A stretch of 64,000 nt of DNA from Mucilaginibacter ginsenosidivorax (GTDB lineage Bacteria > Bacteroidota > Bacteroidia > Sphingobacteriales > Sphingobacteriaceae). Under the pieces are notes generated by a model, which made no database searches, was not told the DNA's origin, and was given only the letters and a program-made list of their open reading frames with translations. Below, piece by piece: positions 52,923 through 63,900 of this stretch; the first letter of the stretch is position 1; the number at the start of each line of letters is the position of its first letter. The position numbers and the translations under genes were made by a program. Location: contig NZ_CP042437.1 in the NCBI RefSeq assembly GCF_007971525.1, forward strand, positions 6,572,001 through 6,636,000, read 5' to 3'.

Positions 52923-54980
52923 CTATATTTGGATATGCACAGTTTCTCCGTTTCTAATAACATAAGTATGTCTGCTCTTACCCTTAAGTATAGCTATTTC
53001 TATTTTTCCATTTTTTTGTTTAGCAACCTCTAAATCAAACCCGGCCCCAAAGGCATGGATATTATTTAAAGCCATCGTTTTCCAGTTTTTGGGCAACCTG
53101 GGGGTACAGTTGAATTTATTTAATCCGGTCGGCCTGATTCCAAATAGCCCTTCAATAAAAATCCGGCAGTATAAGCCGCTTTCGGCCGATAAGTGCCTTT
53201 GATTCCCTTCGGGATAGGCTTCAACAGGGTAGGGAACGTGCTCGCCCAAAAGTCTTCTGCGTGAATAATAGTGTAAAAACGTAAGTGCTTTCTCCGTTTC
53301 ACCAGCCTGCAGCACTCCCCGTAAGGCGTATAAGGTAGATCGATCCCAGAAAGTATCTTTTCCCTGTTCGGTAGCTAAACCATCGGCTGTCCATAGTTGC
53401 GGGGAAAACAGCGCGTCGATAGTGCCTTTACTCCGGTCAAAAATTCCCATAGCCAAGGGCATACAGATCCAGGCGCGTAAAGTATTGTTAGTTTCATAGT
53501 ACCTGTATGTTTTGTAGTTATCAACCGTTGCCCCGAAATACTGCTCGATATTGGTTTTTAACCGGGCGGCTTCCTGGTTATAATTGGCAGTTATTTTGCC
53601 GGATAGATGAAGTTGTTTACTGAGGAAAGCAGCGGAGATCAACGCATCATAATATAAACAGTTGGTAGATAAATTTGCTTTGCCTGCCGGAAACCGCCCT
53701 TCCAGTTCATCCGCATCAGATGTTACTACCCCTTGCTGGTTAATGTGCCTGCGACTGTATTCAAGGCACCAGGTTATTAAGGGCCATAATTTTTTAGCCG
53801 AATCAATGTTCCCATAGGTCAACGCGTATCTTGATGCGCCATAGGCAATCATGGCCTGGTCGCCGCGGTCGCCTGCACCATTCCAGGTGGTATCTCCTTC
53901 GGCAACTATAGAGCTTGGTATCGGTTTATACTGCGGATTCATATAACGGGCAAATAGCCGGTAACAATTCATGGCCGATAGGTTTCCTATCCTATCGCCC
54001 GAAAAAGCAAAATAAGGGCTAACGTATTCTGCCTGGTCATTGGCCCAGATAGCCGCGTAGTAGGATAGGCCGCCCGGTCCGTGCATATAGCCGTTTTTGG
54101 TTTTAAAGATACTTTCGGTAGCGCGTATTTTGGCAAAGGCAAATTCGGTATTTAGTATGCTATCGGGCGTTTGCAGTTGCAGGGTACTCATGATTTCTGC
54201 TATCCGTTTTTCTCTGGCTTTTTCTTCCAGGTCGGGATTTACCGAAGCTAAAGTATCAGGATGATCGGTGGCAAGAAAGCAAATCGAAAAGGTGAAAGAT
54301 TGACCGGGCCGCAATACGTGGTTACCGTCATTAACCGATTTAATGATGACCGTATGAGGTGATGATTTGCTGGTAAGCGGGTCTGTTGTTACCTCCCGTT
54401 TTAACTTTTCCATCGAAACGGTTACCGGTTTAGCGCTAACGTTTGTCAGCTTAAATCTTTCTATGGCTAATGGTTTATCTACCGAGGGGAACAGGCTCCT
54501 CTCTATATCTACCAGCCTGGTGTTCCCGGCTTGGGCGGATATGCGCATAATACCGTGCTGGCTAATGCTCTTCACCTTCAGGGGGATCTCATCGGCCGCT
54601 ACTCCCTGGGGGGCATTAATTGTCAGCAGTTTATTATTGATAAAGATGCGGGGCAGGTCATTATCCTGAAAGGTGTGTGTTATATGGCTTCGGGTATCAT
54701 CGGGTAACATTCTGAACGTAGGGAAAACTACTGTACGGGTAACGTTAGCTAAACCAGGCGTATCTACACGGTAGCCAACCCACAGCGAAACTTTTTCGCC
54801 CGACATTTCGATATGGTCTGCATGCGGAAGCCTGTTATCTATTTTCCAGGATATACTGCCATTTTTTTGGATGGCCCACCTGTCATTTTGTACCGGTAAA
54901 TTTTGTTGCTGTGCATAGATTGTTAAATGAGCGGACAGGATTACTAAAGTTGAAAAAAACAATTTTTTTAAAAAATTCAT
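52923..54980 (-). CDS. Secreted six-hairpin glycosidase-like protein, substrate unknown
   Basis: Exported 685-residue protein, signal peptide ending near IYAQ. An N-terminal beta-sandwich (about 25-270) is followed by an (alpha/alpha)6-type barrel (about 290-620) with GLSYYAAIWANDQAEYVSPY, WNGAGDRGDQAMIAYGASRYAL, WDRSTLYALRGVLQAG and HLSAESGLYCRIFIEGLFG, and a small C-terminal beta domain. The layout resembles the superfamily of GH63, GH78, GH94 and related enzymes. Conserved acidic residues in WANDQAE and DELEGRF are possible catalytic candidates. I do not recognise a specific family. It is the last gene of the GntR-symporter unit and starts 29 bases after its neighbour's stop. Confidence 0.75.
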   Translation of the reverse strand: MNFLKKLFFSTLVILSAHLTIYAQQQNLPVQNDRWAIQKNGSISWKIDNRLPHADHIEMSGEKVSLWVGYRVDTPGLANVTRTVVFPTFRMLPDDTRSHITHTFQDNDLPRIFINNKLLTINAPQGVAADEIPLKVKSISQHGIMRISAQAGNTRLVDIERSLFPSVDKPLAIERFKLTNVSAKPVTVSMEKLKREVTTDPLTSKSSPHTVIIKSVNDGNHVLRPGQSFTFSICFLATDHPDTLASVNPDLEEKAREKRIAEIMSTLQLQTPDSILNTEFAFAKIRATESIFKTKNGYMHGPGGLSYYAAIWANDQAEYVSPYFAFSGDRIGNLSAMNCYRLFARYMNPQYKPIPSSIVAEGDTTWNGAGDRGDQAMIAYGASRYALTYGNIDSAKKLWPLITWCLEYSRRHINQQGVVTSDADELEGRFPAGKANLSTNCLYYDALISAAFLSKQLHLSGKITANYNQEAARLKTNIEQYFGATVDNYKTYRYYETNNTLRAWICMPLAMGIFDRSKGTIDALFSPQLWTADGLATEQGKDTFWDRSTLYALRGVLQAGETEKALTFLHYYSRRRLLGEHVPYPVEAYPEGNQRHLSAESGLYCRIFIEGLFGIRPTGLNKFNCTPRLPKNWKTMALNNIHAFGAGFDLEVAKQKNGKIEIAILKGKSRHTYVIRNGETVHIQI

Positions 54981-55009
54981 AAAGACGAACGATGGAAATT
55001 GCGATAAGA

Positions 55010-56455
55010 TTAATATACTTTGATGTTTACTTTTTTACCGGGTGTTACGGTTGTTTCTACAAAAGATATCATCCTGTTTTGGTCATCAGCCCCTTTTTTT
55101 AAGGCAACGGTATTTCCATTGATATTAGCCCGCTTAAATGTACCATAGAACATCGCTTTCCATTTAAAAGATTGTTTACCGGTATTAGTAATAATTGATT
55201 GCTGCCTGCCCACATGGGTTAAATTAACGGTAGTGCGTAAAAGAGATAAGTGATTAACAAATGCACTATCTGCACTGTTGGTTTTGTAAATGGTGCCCAG
55301 CGTTTTGGTCCGTGCATCGGGAGCAACACCCATTAAGCCCTGCACAACTCCTTCAATTACACCGTAAGATACTTCAGGATATTCCCGCCTTGCTGTTGAT
55401 GGGTTTGACAGGAATAGGATGTATTCCCTTGCCTTTTCCCATTCGCCAAATTTATAAAGCAGGTAAGGGTAGTAGGACATGTTTTCAACGTTCCACCTCG
55501 AAGCAGCTACACGTTTAACGGTTTTATTTGCTCTTACAGTATCTTTCAAGGCATCAAACCAAAGCAGAAAGGTTTCTCCTTCCTGCATACCAAATTGGTT
55601 GCTGTTACTGTAATAGGTGTAGTACTGATTATCTTTTTCGTTCCACCAGTCGGCCTCCAGGTGTTTCCTGTATTGTTGTGCTTTTTGTGCATAAAGCGCA
55701 GCTTCTTTAAGCTTTCCTTTTGTTGCCAAAATTTCCGAATAGGTGAGCATTCCCCGGTACAGGGCGGCAACCAGGTCGGCACCTGTTTTTAAGTTCGGCA
55801 CGCCTTCCGAGTAAGAAGGTAATCCACGGCACCTGTGGAAAGCATCGTTTTCGTTATAAGGCGCCGGCGCATTGGGATGAGCGGGCCTTTTGAGCATAGA
55901 ATCGGGATAAAGCACCCAGGCATCTATATATTCCTTTACCGTTTTTTGCTGGAAATTGACAAAGGCCGGGGCATCAATATAATGGCTGTCACCCGTCCAG
56001 AGGTACATCCGCCAGCTTGCATTTAAAATATCGAAATTGGCGGGCAGGTTATACCAAAATTCTTTATCGTTCCGGTAATCATCAGGTGCCGGCTTTGCCC
56101 ATTTGTTAATTTCCCAATAGGAGCACCAGTCTTTTGACTGGGATATGTTAGCCGCAAACAGGTTAAACATATTGGTATTTTGGCGGCTCAATCCTAATAT
56201 CTCGGCGCCGATGCATTGGTGGGATACATCGCGCATGCAAAATGCCGATCTGGGCGGCAGGGCCGATTCATACCATGGGCCTACAGGGTCGGTATCAGCA
56301 CCTTTATAATGCAGCGCTGTTTCCTTAGCCCAGTTGAATGACTGCACAAGCTCTTTATCAGATGAGTTAAAAGTGACCTCCTTTTCCTGGGCGATAATTT
56401 TATAGCCCGTAAAAAGGAATAAGATTAAAGCTGCTTTGTATTTAAGCAAAACCAT
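55010..56455 (-). CDS. Secreted (alpha/alpha)6-barrel-like protein, substrate unknown
   Basis: Exported 481-residue protein, signal peptide ending near IIAQ. It lacks a beta-sandwich N-domain and goes straight into a helical barrel: WYESALPPRSAFCMRDVSHQ, GDSHYIDAPAFVNFQQ, LPSYSEGVPNLKTGADLVAALYRGM, ADWWNEKDNQYYTYYSN and WNVENMSYYPYLLYKFGEWEKA. A short beta tail follows (about 405-481). The repeated aromatic/acidic helix pattern is that of six-hairpin glycosidases. R/D in CMRDVSHQ and E in SYSEGVP are candidate catalytic residues. It shares the fold class with the next gene, so the two probably act on one glycan. The family assignment is uncertain. Confidence 0.7.
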   Translation of the reverse strand: MVLLKYKAALILFLFTGYKIIAQEKEVTFNSSDKELVQSFNWAKETALHYKGADTDPVGPWYESALPPRSAFCMRDVSHQCIGAEILGLSRQNTNMFNLFAANISQSKDWCSYWEINKWAKPAPDDYRNDKEFWYNLPANFDILNASWRMYLWTGDSHYIDAPAFVNFQQKTVKEYIDAWVLYPDSMLKRPAHPNAPAPYNENDAFHRCRGLPSYSEGVPNLKTGADLVAALYRGMLTYSEILATKGKLKEAALYAQKAQQYRKHLEADWWNEKDNQYYTYYSNSNQFGMQEGETFLLWFDALKDTVRANKTVKRVAASRWNVENMSYYPYLLYKFGEWEKAREYILFLSNPSTARREYPEVSYGVIEGVVQGLMGVAPDARTKTLGTIYKTNSADSAFVNHLSLLRTTVNLTHVGRQQSIITNTGKQSFKWKAMFYGTFKRANINGNTVALKKGADDQNRMISFVETTVTPGKKVNIKVY

Positions 56456-56606
56456 GTTGTAAGTTATAATTATAAGGTTAAATGAATTGGTAAACTAAAT
56501 TTGAACTTGTATGATCGCTGTTTCATCGAATAAAACTCCGCCTGTTTGGAAAAATACTATTCTGTTCTATTCTATAAAATTATTAAATATTTTTATAGTG
56601 CCAAAA

Positions 56607-58205
56607 TTATTTTGCAAGAATAAGCGGTGAGAAAAGGACAAATAATGCAATCATGAGTACAAGTAATATCACGGTATAATAGTGGCGGTTTTTCCAGGGC
56701 TTTATATCTACCGCGTTATTAAGCTTCAGTGTATACGGAACGGGCATGGGGTATAATTTGCCAATAACCAGCATAATGCCACAAGTAACCACAAATAAAA
56801 TAGCCAGGATATGGAGAAAATGGATATGTGTATCAAAAACTAACTGCGAAAGGGCATAACATACAATAAAAAAGATCAAACCTACTTTAGCCGCAATTGC
56901 CGGAACTTTTGTTGTGACAAAGCCCATAAACATAATGGTAAATATGGGCACGTTAAAAAAGCCGTTAACTATTTGCACATAAGTATAAAAGCCATTTTTT
57001 ACAAATAGGATGAGCGGGGCAATAAACATGGCAGCCAGGCAAACCACAATTTCAAATTGTTTGGCTGTTCTTAACAGTTTTTTTTCGGGTACCTGTTTTG
57101 AATGTTTGTGTAGCCAGGGCTTATAAATATTTAGCATAAACAACGTGCTGGAACTGTTAAGGCCCGCATTAAAAGTGGTAAGGGCGGCAACAAATATCAC
57201 CGCGGCAATAAAACCAGCTATAAAAGGAGGGGAAACCAGGCTGTCCAGCCGCGGGAACACTTCGGCGGTATTATTCATTTTTGAAAAAACGTGTACCGCT
57301 ATAATACCGGGTATGTTTAAAAGCAGGGGCGAGATCAGTTTTCCTAAAGAGGCTACGGCCAAACCTTTTTGCGAAGTTTTAAGGTCTTTTGAGGAAAGCA
57401 CCTGCTGGATGATATATTGCTCGGTACCCCAGTAATAAAGATTGACCAGTAACATGCCGGTAAATAAGGTGCCAAAAGGGATGGCATCTGACGATGAGCC
57501 GATGCTATTCAAATGCTCCTTATGCACGGTAAGCAACTGGTGTAAACCTACCCGGATATCGCCATGCCCTATATATTTTAACCCAAAGAATGGCAGCAGG
57601 ATTCCGCCGGTAAAAAAGCCAACCCCAAGCAGGATATCTAATGTGGTAATGGCCCTTAACCCACCCAGCATAGAAAAAAGGCAGCCGATTGTTCCCATTA
57701 TCCAAACCAGGATGAGGATAACCGTGGAGTATTCTATTTTCCAAACATAAGAAAAATGAAACAAGCCATTAAAGGCCACGGCCCCTGCGTAAAGCACCGA
57801 TGGTAGCAGGTTGAATATGTAGCTGACCAAAAATATAACCGAAACCAATTTACCAACACCGCGACCATACCTTGTGGTCAAAAAATCGGGTGTGGTTGCT
57901 ATACCCATTTTAATGTACAGCGGCATAATAAATTCTGATACCAGCAGCATGGCCAATACCGAACTTACGCCCCAGGCCATAACAGTCATGTTATTGGTAT
58001 AGGTTAGCTCGTTTTCGCCAATGATAGAGGCTGTATTGATATTGGTGAACAACAGGCCACCGCCAACAAGTAAAAATCCCAGGCTCCTGTTGGCAAAGAA
58101 TAGCCCATTTAATGTACTGACCTTGGTTTTGCCAGATTTGTACCAGAAGGCAAAAGCTACTATCCCGGTAAAAAAGAGGAAGCCGATGATCATGCTGGCG
58201 TTCAT
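56607..58205 (-). CDS. Sodium/solute symporter (SSS family)
   Basis: Inner-membrane transporter of 532 residues with about 13-14 hydrophobic helices. Diagnostic features are LLFTNINTASIIGENELTYTNNM near the N-terminus (the SSS first-helix region), FLTTRYGRGVGKLVSVIFL, MLGGLRAITTLDILLGVG, and NLYYWGTEQYIIQQVLSSKDLKTSQKG. This pattern fits the sugar-type SSS transporters common in Bacteroidota PULs. It follows the GntR gene by 8 bases and precedes two secreted glycosidase-like genes, so it probably imports their monosaccharide product with Na+. The sugar is unknown. Confidence 0.9.
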   Translation of the reverse strand: MNASMIIGFLFFTGIVAFAFWYKSGKTKVSTLNGLFFANRSLGFLLVGGGLLFTNINTASIIGENELTYTNNMTVMAWGVSSVLAMLLVSEFIMPLYIKMGIATTPDFLTTRYGRGVGKLVSVIFLVSYIFNLLPSVLYAGAVAFNGLFHFSYVWKIEYSTVILILVWIMGTIGCLFSMLGGLRAITTLDILLGVGFFTGGILLPFFGLKYIGHGDIRVGLHQLLTVHKEHLNSIGSSSDAIPFGTLFTGMLLVNLYYWGTEQYIIQQVLSSKDLKTSQKGLAVASLGKLISPLLLNIPGIIAVHVFSKMNNTAEVFPRLDSLVSPPFIAGFIAAVIFVAALTTFNAGLNSSSTLFMLNIYKPWLHKHSKQVPEKKLLRTAKQFEIVVCLAAMFIAPLILFVKNGFYTYVQIVNGFFNVPIFTIMFMGFVTTKVPAIAAKVGLIFFIVCYALSQLVFDTHIHFLHILAILFVVTCGIMLVIGKLYPMPVPYTLKLNNAVDIKPWKNRHYYTVILLVLMIALFVLFSPLILAK

Positions 58206-58213
58206 AACCAGGC

Positions 58214-59224
58214 CTAAAGCGTATGCCGCTCAAACAGGTTCATAGGAACGGTAAGCTGTATTTTTTCTTTTGATAAAACAGCATGGCCGGCCATTTTTCC
58301 CATGTTCGAGAAATCAGCAGAAAAGGTGGTTATACCGATGATCTCTTTAGCGGGCTCATCGTTATGTGATAACACGCCGAGGTCCTTACCTGGCTTAAGT
58401 TTTTGGGTTTTACAATCGCGCATAATTTGCCATAAGGCAAAGTTGTCCAGTGTAAAATATACCTTTCCCTTTTCAACGGAACCGGGAAGGTATTCTTCTT
58501 CTATCCGGCCTTTGATGTTAAATTCTTTCAAAAACTTTTTAAAGGAATCTACAATCTCCTTCGGATCTAATGAATTTGCCGAATGATAAAATATAAATTC
58601 ATCAAACTGTTTTATTTGGGGGGCCAGCTTTGAAAAAACAGCGTAGGATGCATCTCCAAACTCCTGGGTAATGTGGTTAAACTCGCCGTCCAATTGTTCA
58701 AAGCGGTCAAACATCAGGAATTTATTACGTGGGATGGTCTCCAATAATTCTTTTGTTTTAGGATGCGGAATAGGAGCAACTACGTACATGCCATATTTGC
58801 CTTTTATTTGCAGCAGGATAGTTTCAAATATTTCGATATTACCGTGGTGGAAATAAGGGGTTAGCTGTACATTCGCGCCCAGCTCGTGCCTGAAATTCCG
58901 GTAAAACTGCTCTTCAAATGTATCCAGGTTATACATCAGCAACGCCACGTTTAAAGTTTGCCCGGTATTGCCGTTACCTACAAAATAACCCAAACGGTTC
59001 TTCGCTTCTACAATTCCGCGGCTAATTAAATCTTTATAGCCTTTCACAATGGTTTCCCTTGAAAAACCAAGCTCTTTAATTAGCCGGTTTACAGATGGCA
59101 GCATTTCGTCCTGGCCAATTATTTTTTCATCTATAGAATTAATAATCCCCTGTACAAAGCGGTCGTGCTTTGAGTAAGATGGGATTTCGGCCAGCTTCCT
59201 TATTTCTTCGAAAATTCTATCCAT
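58214..59224 (-). CDS. GntR-type regulator with sugar-binding (LacI-like) domain
   Basis: Transcription factor of 336 residues. Residues about 10-80 are a GntR winged helix (DEMLPSVNRLIKELGFSRETIVKGYKDLISRGIVEAKNRLGYFV split across the helices and wing). From about 90 on a periplasmic-binding-protein-like domain of the LacI/sugar type follows (VALLMYNLDTFEEQFYRNF, FALWQIMRDCKTQKLKPGKDLGVLSHND). It sits between susD, after a terminator, and the symporter gene it almost touches, so it likely controls this unit and perhaps the adjacent susCD in response to an intracellular sugar. Confidence 0.9.
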   Translation of the reverse strand: MDRIFEEIRKLAEIPSYSKHDRFVQGIINSIDEKIIGQDEMLPSVNRLIKELGFSRETIVKGYKDLISRGIVEAKNRLGYFVGNGNTGQTLNVALLMYNLDTFEEQFYRNFRHELGANVQLTPYFHHGNIEIFETILLQIKGKYGMYVVAPIPHPKTKELLETIPRNKFLMFDRFEQLDGEFNHITQEFGDASYAVFSKLAPQIKQFDEFIFYHSANSLDPKEIVDSFKKFLKEFNIKGRIEEEYLPGSVEKGKVYFTLDNFALWQIMRDCKTQKLKPGKDLGVLSHNDEPAKEIIGITTFSADFSNMGKMAGHAVLSKEKIQLTVPMNLFERHTL

Positions 59225-59253
59225 TGAGTACGCGTAGTTTTAGGCAAAGTAAG

Positions 59254-59287
59254 CAAAAAAAGGCAGCTGCTTTGCTGCCTTTTTTTA
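59254..59287. terminator. Rho-independent terminator after susD
   Basis: Stem AGGCAGC / GCTGCCT (59261-59267 with 59274-59280), loop TGCTTT, flanked by A and T runs that lengthen the stem to about 13 bp and give a T-tract on either strand. It separates the susCD unit from the gntR unit. Confidence 0.85.
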
Positions 59288-59300
59288 AGCGTAGTATGTT

Positions 59301-60950
59301 TTAGTTGTAATTGGGGTTTTGTTTTAGGTTAGGGTTAATCTGTATCTCCTTGCGGGGAATAGGATAGTAATAAAAACTGGGTACCCAGGTTCTTTTTTGC
59401 ATGGTGACTACCTTATAAGTAAAGGAAGTATTGGCCGGCGAGGTTGGTGTAATGGTAATACCCAATCCATCTTTTGAGCCAATTTCGGCTATTCCCCAAC
59501 GGCGCAGGTCAAAATAACGGTGGCCTTCAAAACACAGCTCTATTCGCCTTTCGTGGCGAATGGCGTCTGTTAAAGCGGCCCCGGTTGCGGTTATTGCCGG
59601 CATTCCGGCCCTGTCCCTTATCTTATTCAGGTAAAGTAGTGCCTGCCCGCTGTTGCCAAGCGCTGCCTGCGCCTCTGCATAATTTAAATAAATTTCGGCC
59701 AAACGGAAAGATACCCATTGACAGGCGCTATACGGCTGAATATTAAAATTATAGCTTTCATCAACCATTTTTCGCATGGTATACCCTGTTTTCGAAGCAT
59801 TCCACGGAGACAAAGAACTTTCTTTTGAATCGAGGCCGCCTTCATAAAATTGCGCGCCACGACCCTGAAAAGGAGCACCGTTATACAGGATGTCTGCATA
59901 AAACCGGGGATCCCTGTTCTGGTACGGATTTGTTCCGCTATTAGCCCAGCTAAACGGCGTTCCGTCGGCCATGTCAAAGTCCTCAACCATTTGCTCCAGC
60001 ACGTTATAAGCACTATAACCGTTATAGCCATTCGGGCTAAGGTCGCGGTAAAGCGTGTTGTACCGGTCTTCCTGTACGGTAGCGCTAAACACCCGCGAGA
60101 AGATCACCTCGCTGTTGAAAAAATCGGTAAAAATGGTGTTATAAGTTGATGAATTGCCATGCAACGAATATTGACCAAGATCGATAACTGCCTTTGCCGC
60201 GTCGGAAGCGGCCTGCCAGCGGCTTGCATCATTCCCGGTGTTGTAGGTAGGGCTTGCAGCATACAGCAACAGGCGCGATTTGAGCGCGAGCGCAGCACCC
60301 AGGGTTGCTTTGCCATAATCGGCGCTGCTATAGGTTTTGGGCAGTATGGCGGCGGCAGCGGCTATATCGGCCAGAATAAAATCCCTTGTCTGGTCCCAGG
60401 TAGCCCTTGATTCGTTAAAGGTATTATCATTAACCGTGTAAACTTTGGTGATCAATGGTACCCCGCCGAAACGCTTTAACAACTCAAAGTAGCATAATGC
60501 CCTTAAAAAATGGACTTCGCCTTTCATATTGTTAAGTTGCGCTCCATGGCCTACTGTATCTGCCTGTACCACATTTTGAAAAAACTGGTTGGTTTTTTGT
60601 ATAGTACTATAAAGGGTTGTCCAGTAATTAAGCGTCGAACTGTAATTTAATGGGAAGGAGCTACCCTGGTTATCAGGGGTAGCCTGGCCCAGGATGTAGG
60701 TGTTTTCATTGCACCAGTTAAAATTACTGTACAATTCATCCGTTTGCGAACCCCATCCAAATCCGCCATCCTTAAATGCAAATACAGATTCTTTATATAT
60801 CTGGTTAACAAATACCTGGATAAGGGCAGGGTCTGTCCAAACCGTGTTGGTTGAAAAGGAACTGGTTGGCTGTAAGTCGAGCACTTTTTTACAGGAGATG
60901 CCCGTAAAAAACAATAGTGTTAAACTAAAGATTGTATATATTTTTTTCAT
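59301..60950 (-). CDS. susD: SusD/RagB-family outer-membrane glycan-binding lipoprotein
   Basis: Lipoprotein of 549 residues, C20 in TGISC; start taken at ATG 60950, four codons inside the longest frame. It has the RagB/SusD layout: HFLRALCYFELLKRFGGVPLIT in the helical N-half, ADYGKATLGAALALKSRLLLYAASPTYN, and late motifs FRLAEIYLNYAEAQAALGNSG, AIRHERRIELCFEGHRYFDLRRWG and the terminal NPNLKQNPNYN. It follows its SusC by 12 bases. It presumably binds the glycan processed by the downstream six-hairpin proteins, although a terminator separates the two groups. Confidence 0.94.
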   Translation of the reverse strand: MKKIYTIFSLTLLFFTGISCKKVLDLQPTSSFSTNTVWTDPALIQVFVNQIYKESVFAFKDGGFGWGSQTDELYSNFNWCNENTYILGQATPDNQGSSFPLNYSSTLNYWTTLYSTIQKTNQFFQNVVQADTVGHGAQLNNMKGEVHFLRALCYFELLKRFGGVPLITKVYTVNDNTFNESRATWDQTRDFILADIAAAAAILPKTYSSADYGKATLGAALALKSRLLLYAASPTYNTGNDASRWQAASDAAKAVIDLGQYSLHGNSSTYNTIFTDFFNSEVIFSRVFSATVQEDRYNTLYRDLSPNGYNGYSAYNVLEQMVEDFDMADGTPFSWANSGTNPYQNRDPRFYADILYNGAPFQGRGAQFYEGGLDSKESSLSPWNASKTGYTMRKMVDESYNFNIQPYSACQWVSFRLAEIYLNYAEAQAALGNSGQALLYLNKIRDRAGMPAITATGAALTDAIRHERRIELCFEGHRYFDLRRWGIAEIGSKDGLGITITPTSPANTSFTYKVVTMQKRTWVPSFYYYPIPRKEIQINPNLKQNPNYN

Positions 60951-60962
60951 CACACAAATCAT

Positions 60963-63900
60963 TTAAAATGTAACATTTACGCCAAGATTGATGATCCGTT
61001 GAAGCGGATAGGTTCTTCCGTAATTTTGAGAAGAGTTAGGGTTTAGCAGTGAGCTTATGTTAGACGGACTTTCGGGGTCAAAAGAGGGGCCGAATTTGTC
61101 AATCGAAAATAAATTGTTTCCGCTGATGAATATCCTGGCGCCTTTTACTTTAATTCTGCTTAACAACTCTTTGGAAAAGCTATAACCAATCTCTACATTT
61201 TTCAACCGAAGAAAAGCATCGTTCCGCAGCCAAAAGGTAGATGGGTAAGTATTTGAGCCGAATGTTCTTTCGGTGGGGCCGTTGAAGGTGCGGGGGTAGG
61301 TATTGTCGCCTTCCTTTTGCCAGCGGCCAGTGAAAAACTCTTCGGGCATATTTAAACCGCCGGGCATTAAAAGAGCCTGGGCTTTTGCCTGTCCCTGGAA
61401 GAAAATTGTAAAATCAAAATTCTTGTATTTACCTCCCAACGTAAGCCCATACATTATCTGTGGGGTATTTGACAAAGTGTTCCGTACCTTGTCCAGGTCA
61501 TTTATTACACCATCGCCATTTACATCCTTGTACCTGATATCTCCAACACCTGTATTTGTTGGATGAGGATAAGCATTTAGTTCGGCTGTGTTCTGAAAAA
61601 TGCCATCTGCCTGGTATAAAAGATATGAATCGGTAGGGTAGCCTGTTACTTTCTGGTAGGCCGGTACATTGGCAGGCTCGGCGCCATATACAACCTTGTT
61701 TACGGCATAGGTCAAATTGCCGTTAACGTTGAACGAAAAATCCTCATTCAGTTTTTTACTATAGCCCAGGTCAAGCTCAAGGCCTTTACTGTTGACTTTA
61801 CCCAGGTTTACATCGGGCAAAGTGAGTCCGGTGTAGCCAGGTATCGCTGCGCTTGGTTTTACAAGAATGCTGTTCCTGGCCGAGTGAAAAGCATCAATAC
61901 TCACCGAAAATGAGTGAAATAGCTGTGCATCCAAACCAAGATTGGTACTCGTAGCTACTTCCCAGGTAATGTTGCTATTGGGGGTGGGGCCTAAAGAAAA
62001 ACCGGGTACCTGCGTAGCATTCGGGCCAAAATAATATCCTGCTCCCAGGTATTGCGAAATTTGACCGGCCTGAAGACCATAAGTTTGGATATATTGGAAG
62101 GCATTAACAGCATCGTTACCTGTTTTTCCCCATGATCCCCTTAATTTCAGATCATCAATAACAGACGAGTGAAAGAAACTTTCCTGCGAAATTCTCCACG
62201 CCGCAGATAGAGAGGGGAAAAAGCCAAAGCGTTTACCCGCCGGAAAATTAGGAGAGCCATCATAACGCATATTATAGTCTAACAGGTACCTGTCGTCATA
62301 GTTGTAAGACAACCTGCTGATGAAGTTTTGACGGGCAAATTGCGTGGTAACAGAATTGTTGGTTTCGCCAACGGTGCTGCCTGCAAATAATTCGGTAACA
62401 TTATTACTCAGAAACCCGGTTCTGTAGGCATCCAGTTCCGTATAAGTTTGCTGTTGCTGCTCGTAGGCTACAAATGCTTCGATGCCATGCTTTTTGAATT
62501 TGTGCTCGTAACCCAATTTAAGGTTAATTAGCCTGCTTACCGTTCTGCTATTAGTTATCGATAAATTAGGGGGAATAGTAGAGGTTACCTCGTCATAATT
62601 ACCGGTTGTTTTATTGTAGCTATAGGCGGGTGGGGGCAACGCGTTAAATCCCTTGTATTGATTGGAGTTTACGTCATATGCAAAGTAACCATCCAGGTGT
62701 AGCCCAGGGGTAACTTTGGGTAATGCCCAGCTAAAGGAGGTTTTGGTTTGTAAATAATCATAATTGTTGTGGGTATAACCCAAACCTCCATTTAATACAT
62801 ATACCATGGCATTTTGCGGCCCTCCACCAATGCCGACACCCACCTTACCGTTAGGATAAACCGGAACCAGGTACGGATAAGCCGCCCAAAGCTGGTTGAA
62901 TATAGCATTGGCATCATACCCGGGGGCTTCGCCATTTTTATATTCGTTGCGGTACATCACATCTACACCAATTTTGAAGTTATCGGTAGCCGAGATGTCG
63001 ATATTAGCCCTGCCATTGTCATTTTTGTAATAATCTGTGCCACTATTGTACATACTGTTCTGGAACAGGTGCTGGCCCGAGATGTAATACTTTACCTTAT
63101 CCGAACCACCCCTTAACGTTAATATGTTATTGGTTTGCGTTGCCCAGTTTCTCATCACCGCTTTCCACCAATTGGTGTTCGGGTGGCCAAGCGGGTCGGA
63201 TCCATCTTTATACTTCTGAATATCATCAGCGGTATATTCATGTTGCTGGCCAACCAGGTCGTCATATTCATTAGCCGATTGCGCAAACTCCCATGAATTT
63301 AACATTTTGGGGACCCGGGTAGGCTGGGTCATAGAAAAATTAGACGTAAATGATAAGGTGGTTTTCCCCGCTGTACCCCTTTTGGTAGTAATTAATATAA
63401 CACCGTTTGCCGCCCTGGCACCGTAAATAGCCCCTGCAGCGTCTTTTAAAACGGTGAAAGATTCGATATCTGCCGGGTCTAAACGGTTAAAACCACGGTC
63501 AGGAACTCCATCGATCACAACCAGCGGGCTTGTATTGCCCAGGGTTCCTTTCCCCCTAATGAGGATACTGGCATCATCTGTGCCTGGTTCGCCGCTCCGG
63601 GTGTTAACAATTAGTCCCGGTACGGCGCCCGCAAGCGTATTGGATACGTTAGCAACGGGCGACTTCTCCAGTTCTGTCCCTTTAATGGTACTTACAGCTC
63701 CGGTGAGGTTTGCTTTTTTCCTGGTACCGTAGCCAATCACTACTACTTCTCCAAGGTTTCCCGAGGTTTTGTCTGGCGCCATAGCTACATCTCCATTCCA
63801 GTTTTTGGTAACCGCTACTGTTTTTTTCAAATAGCCGATAAAAGAGAACGAGAGCTTTGTATTAGCTTCAGGAACGTTGATCTTGTAAAATCCATTCACA

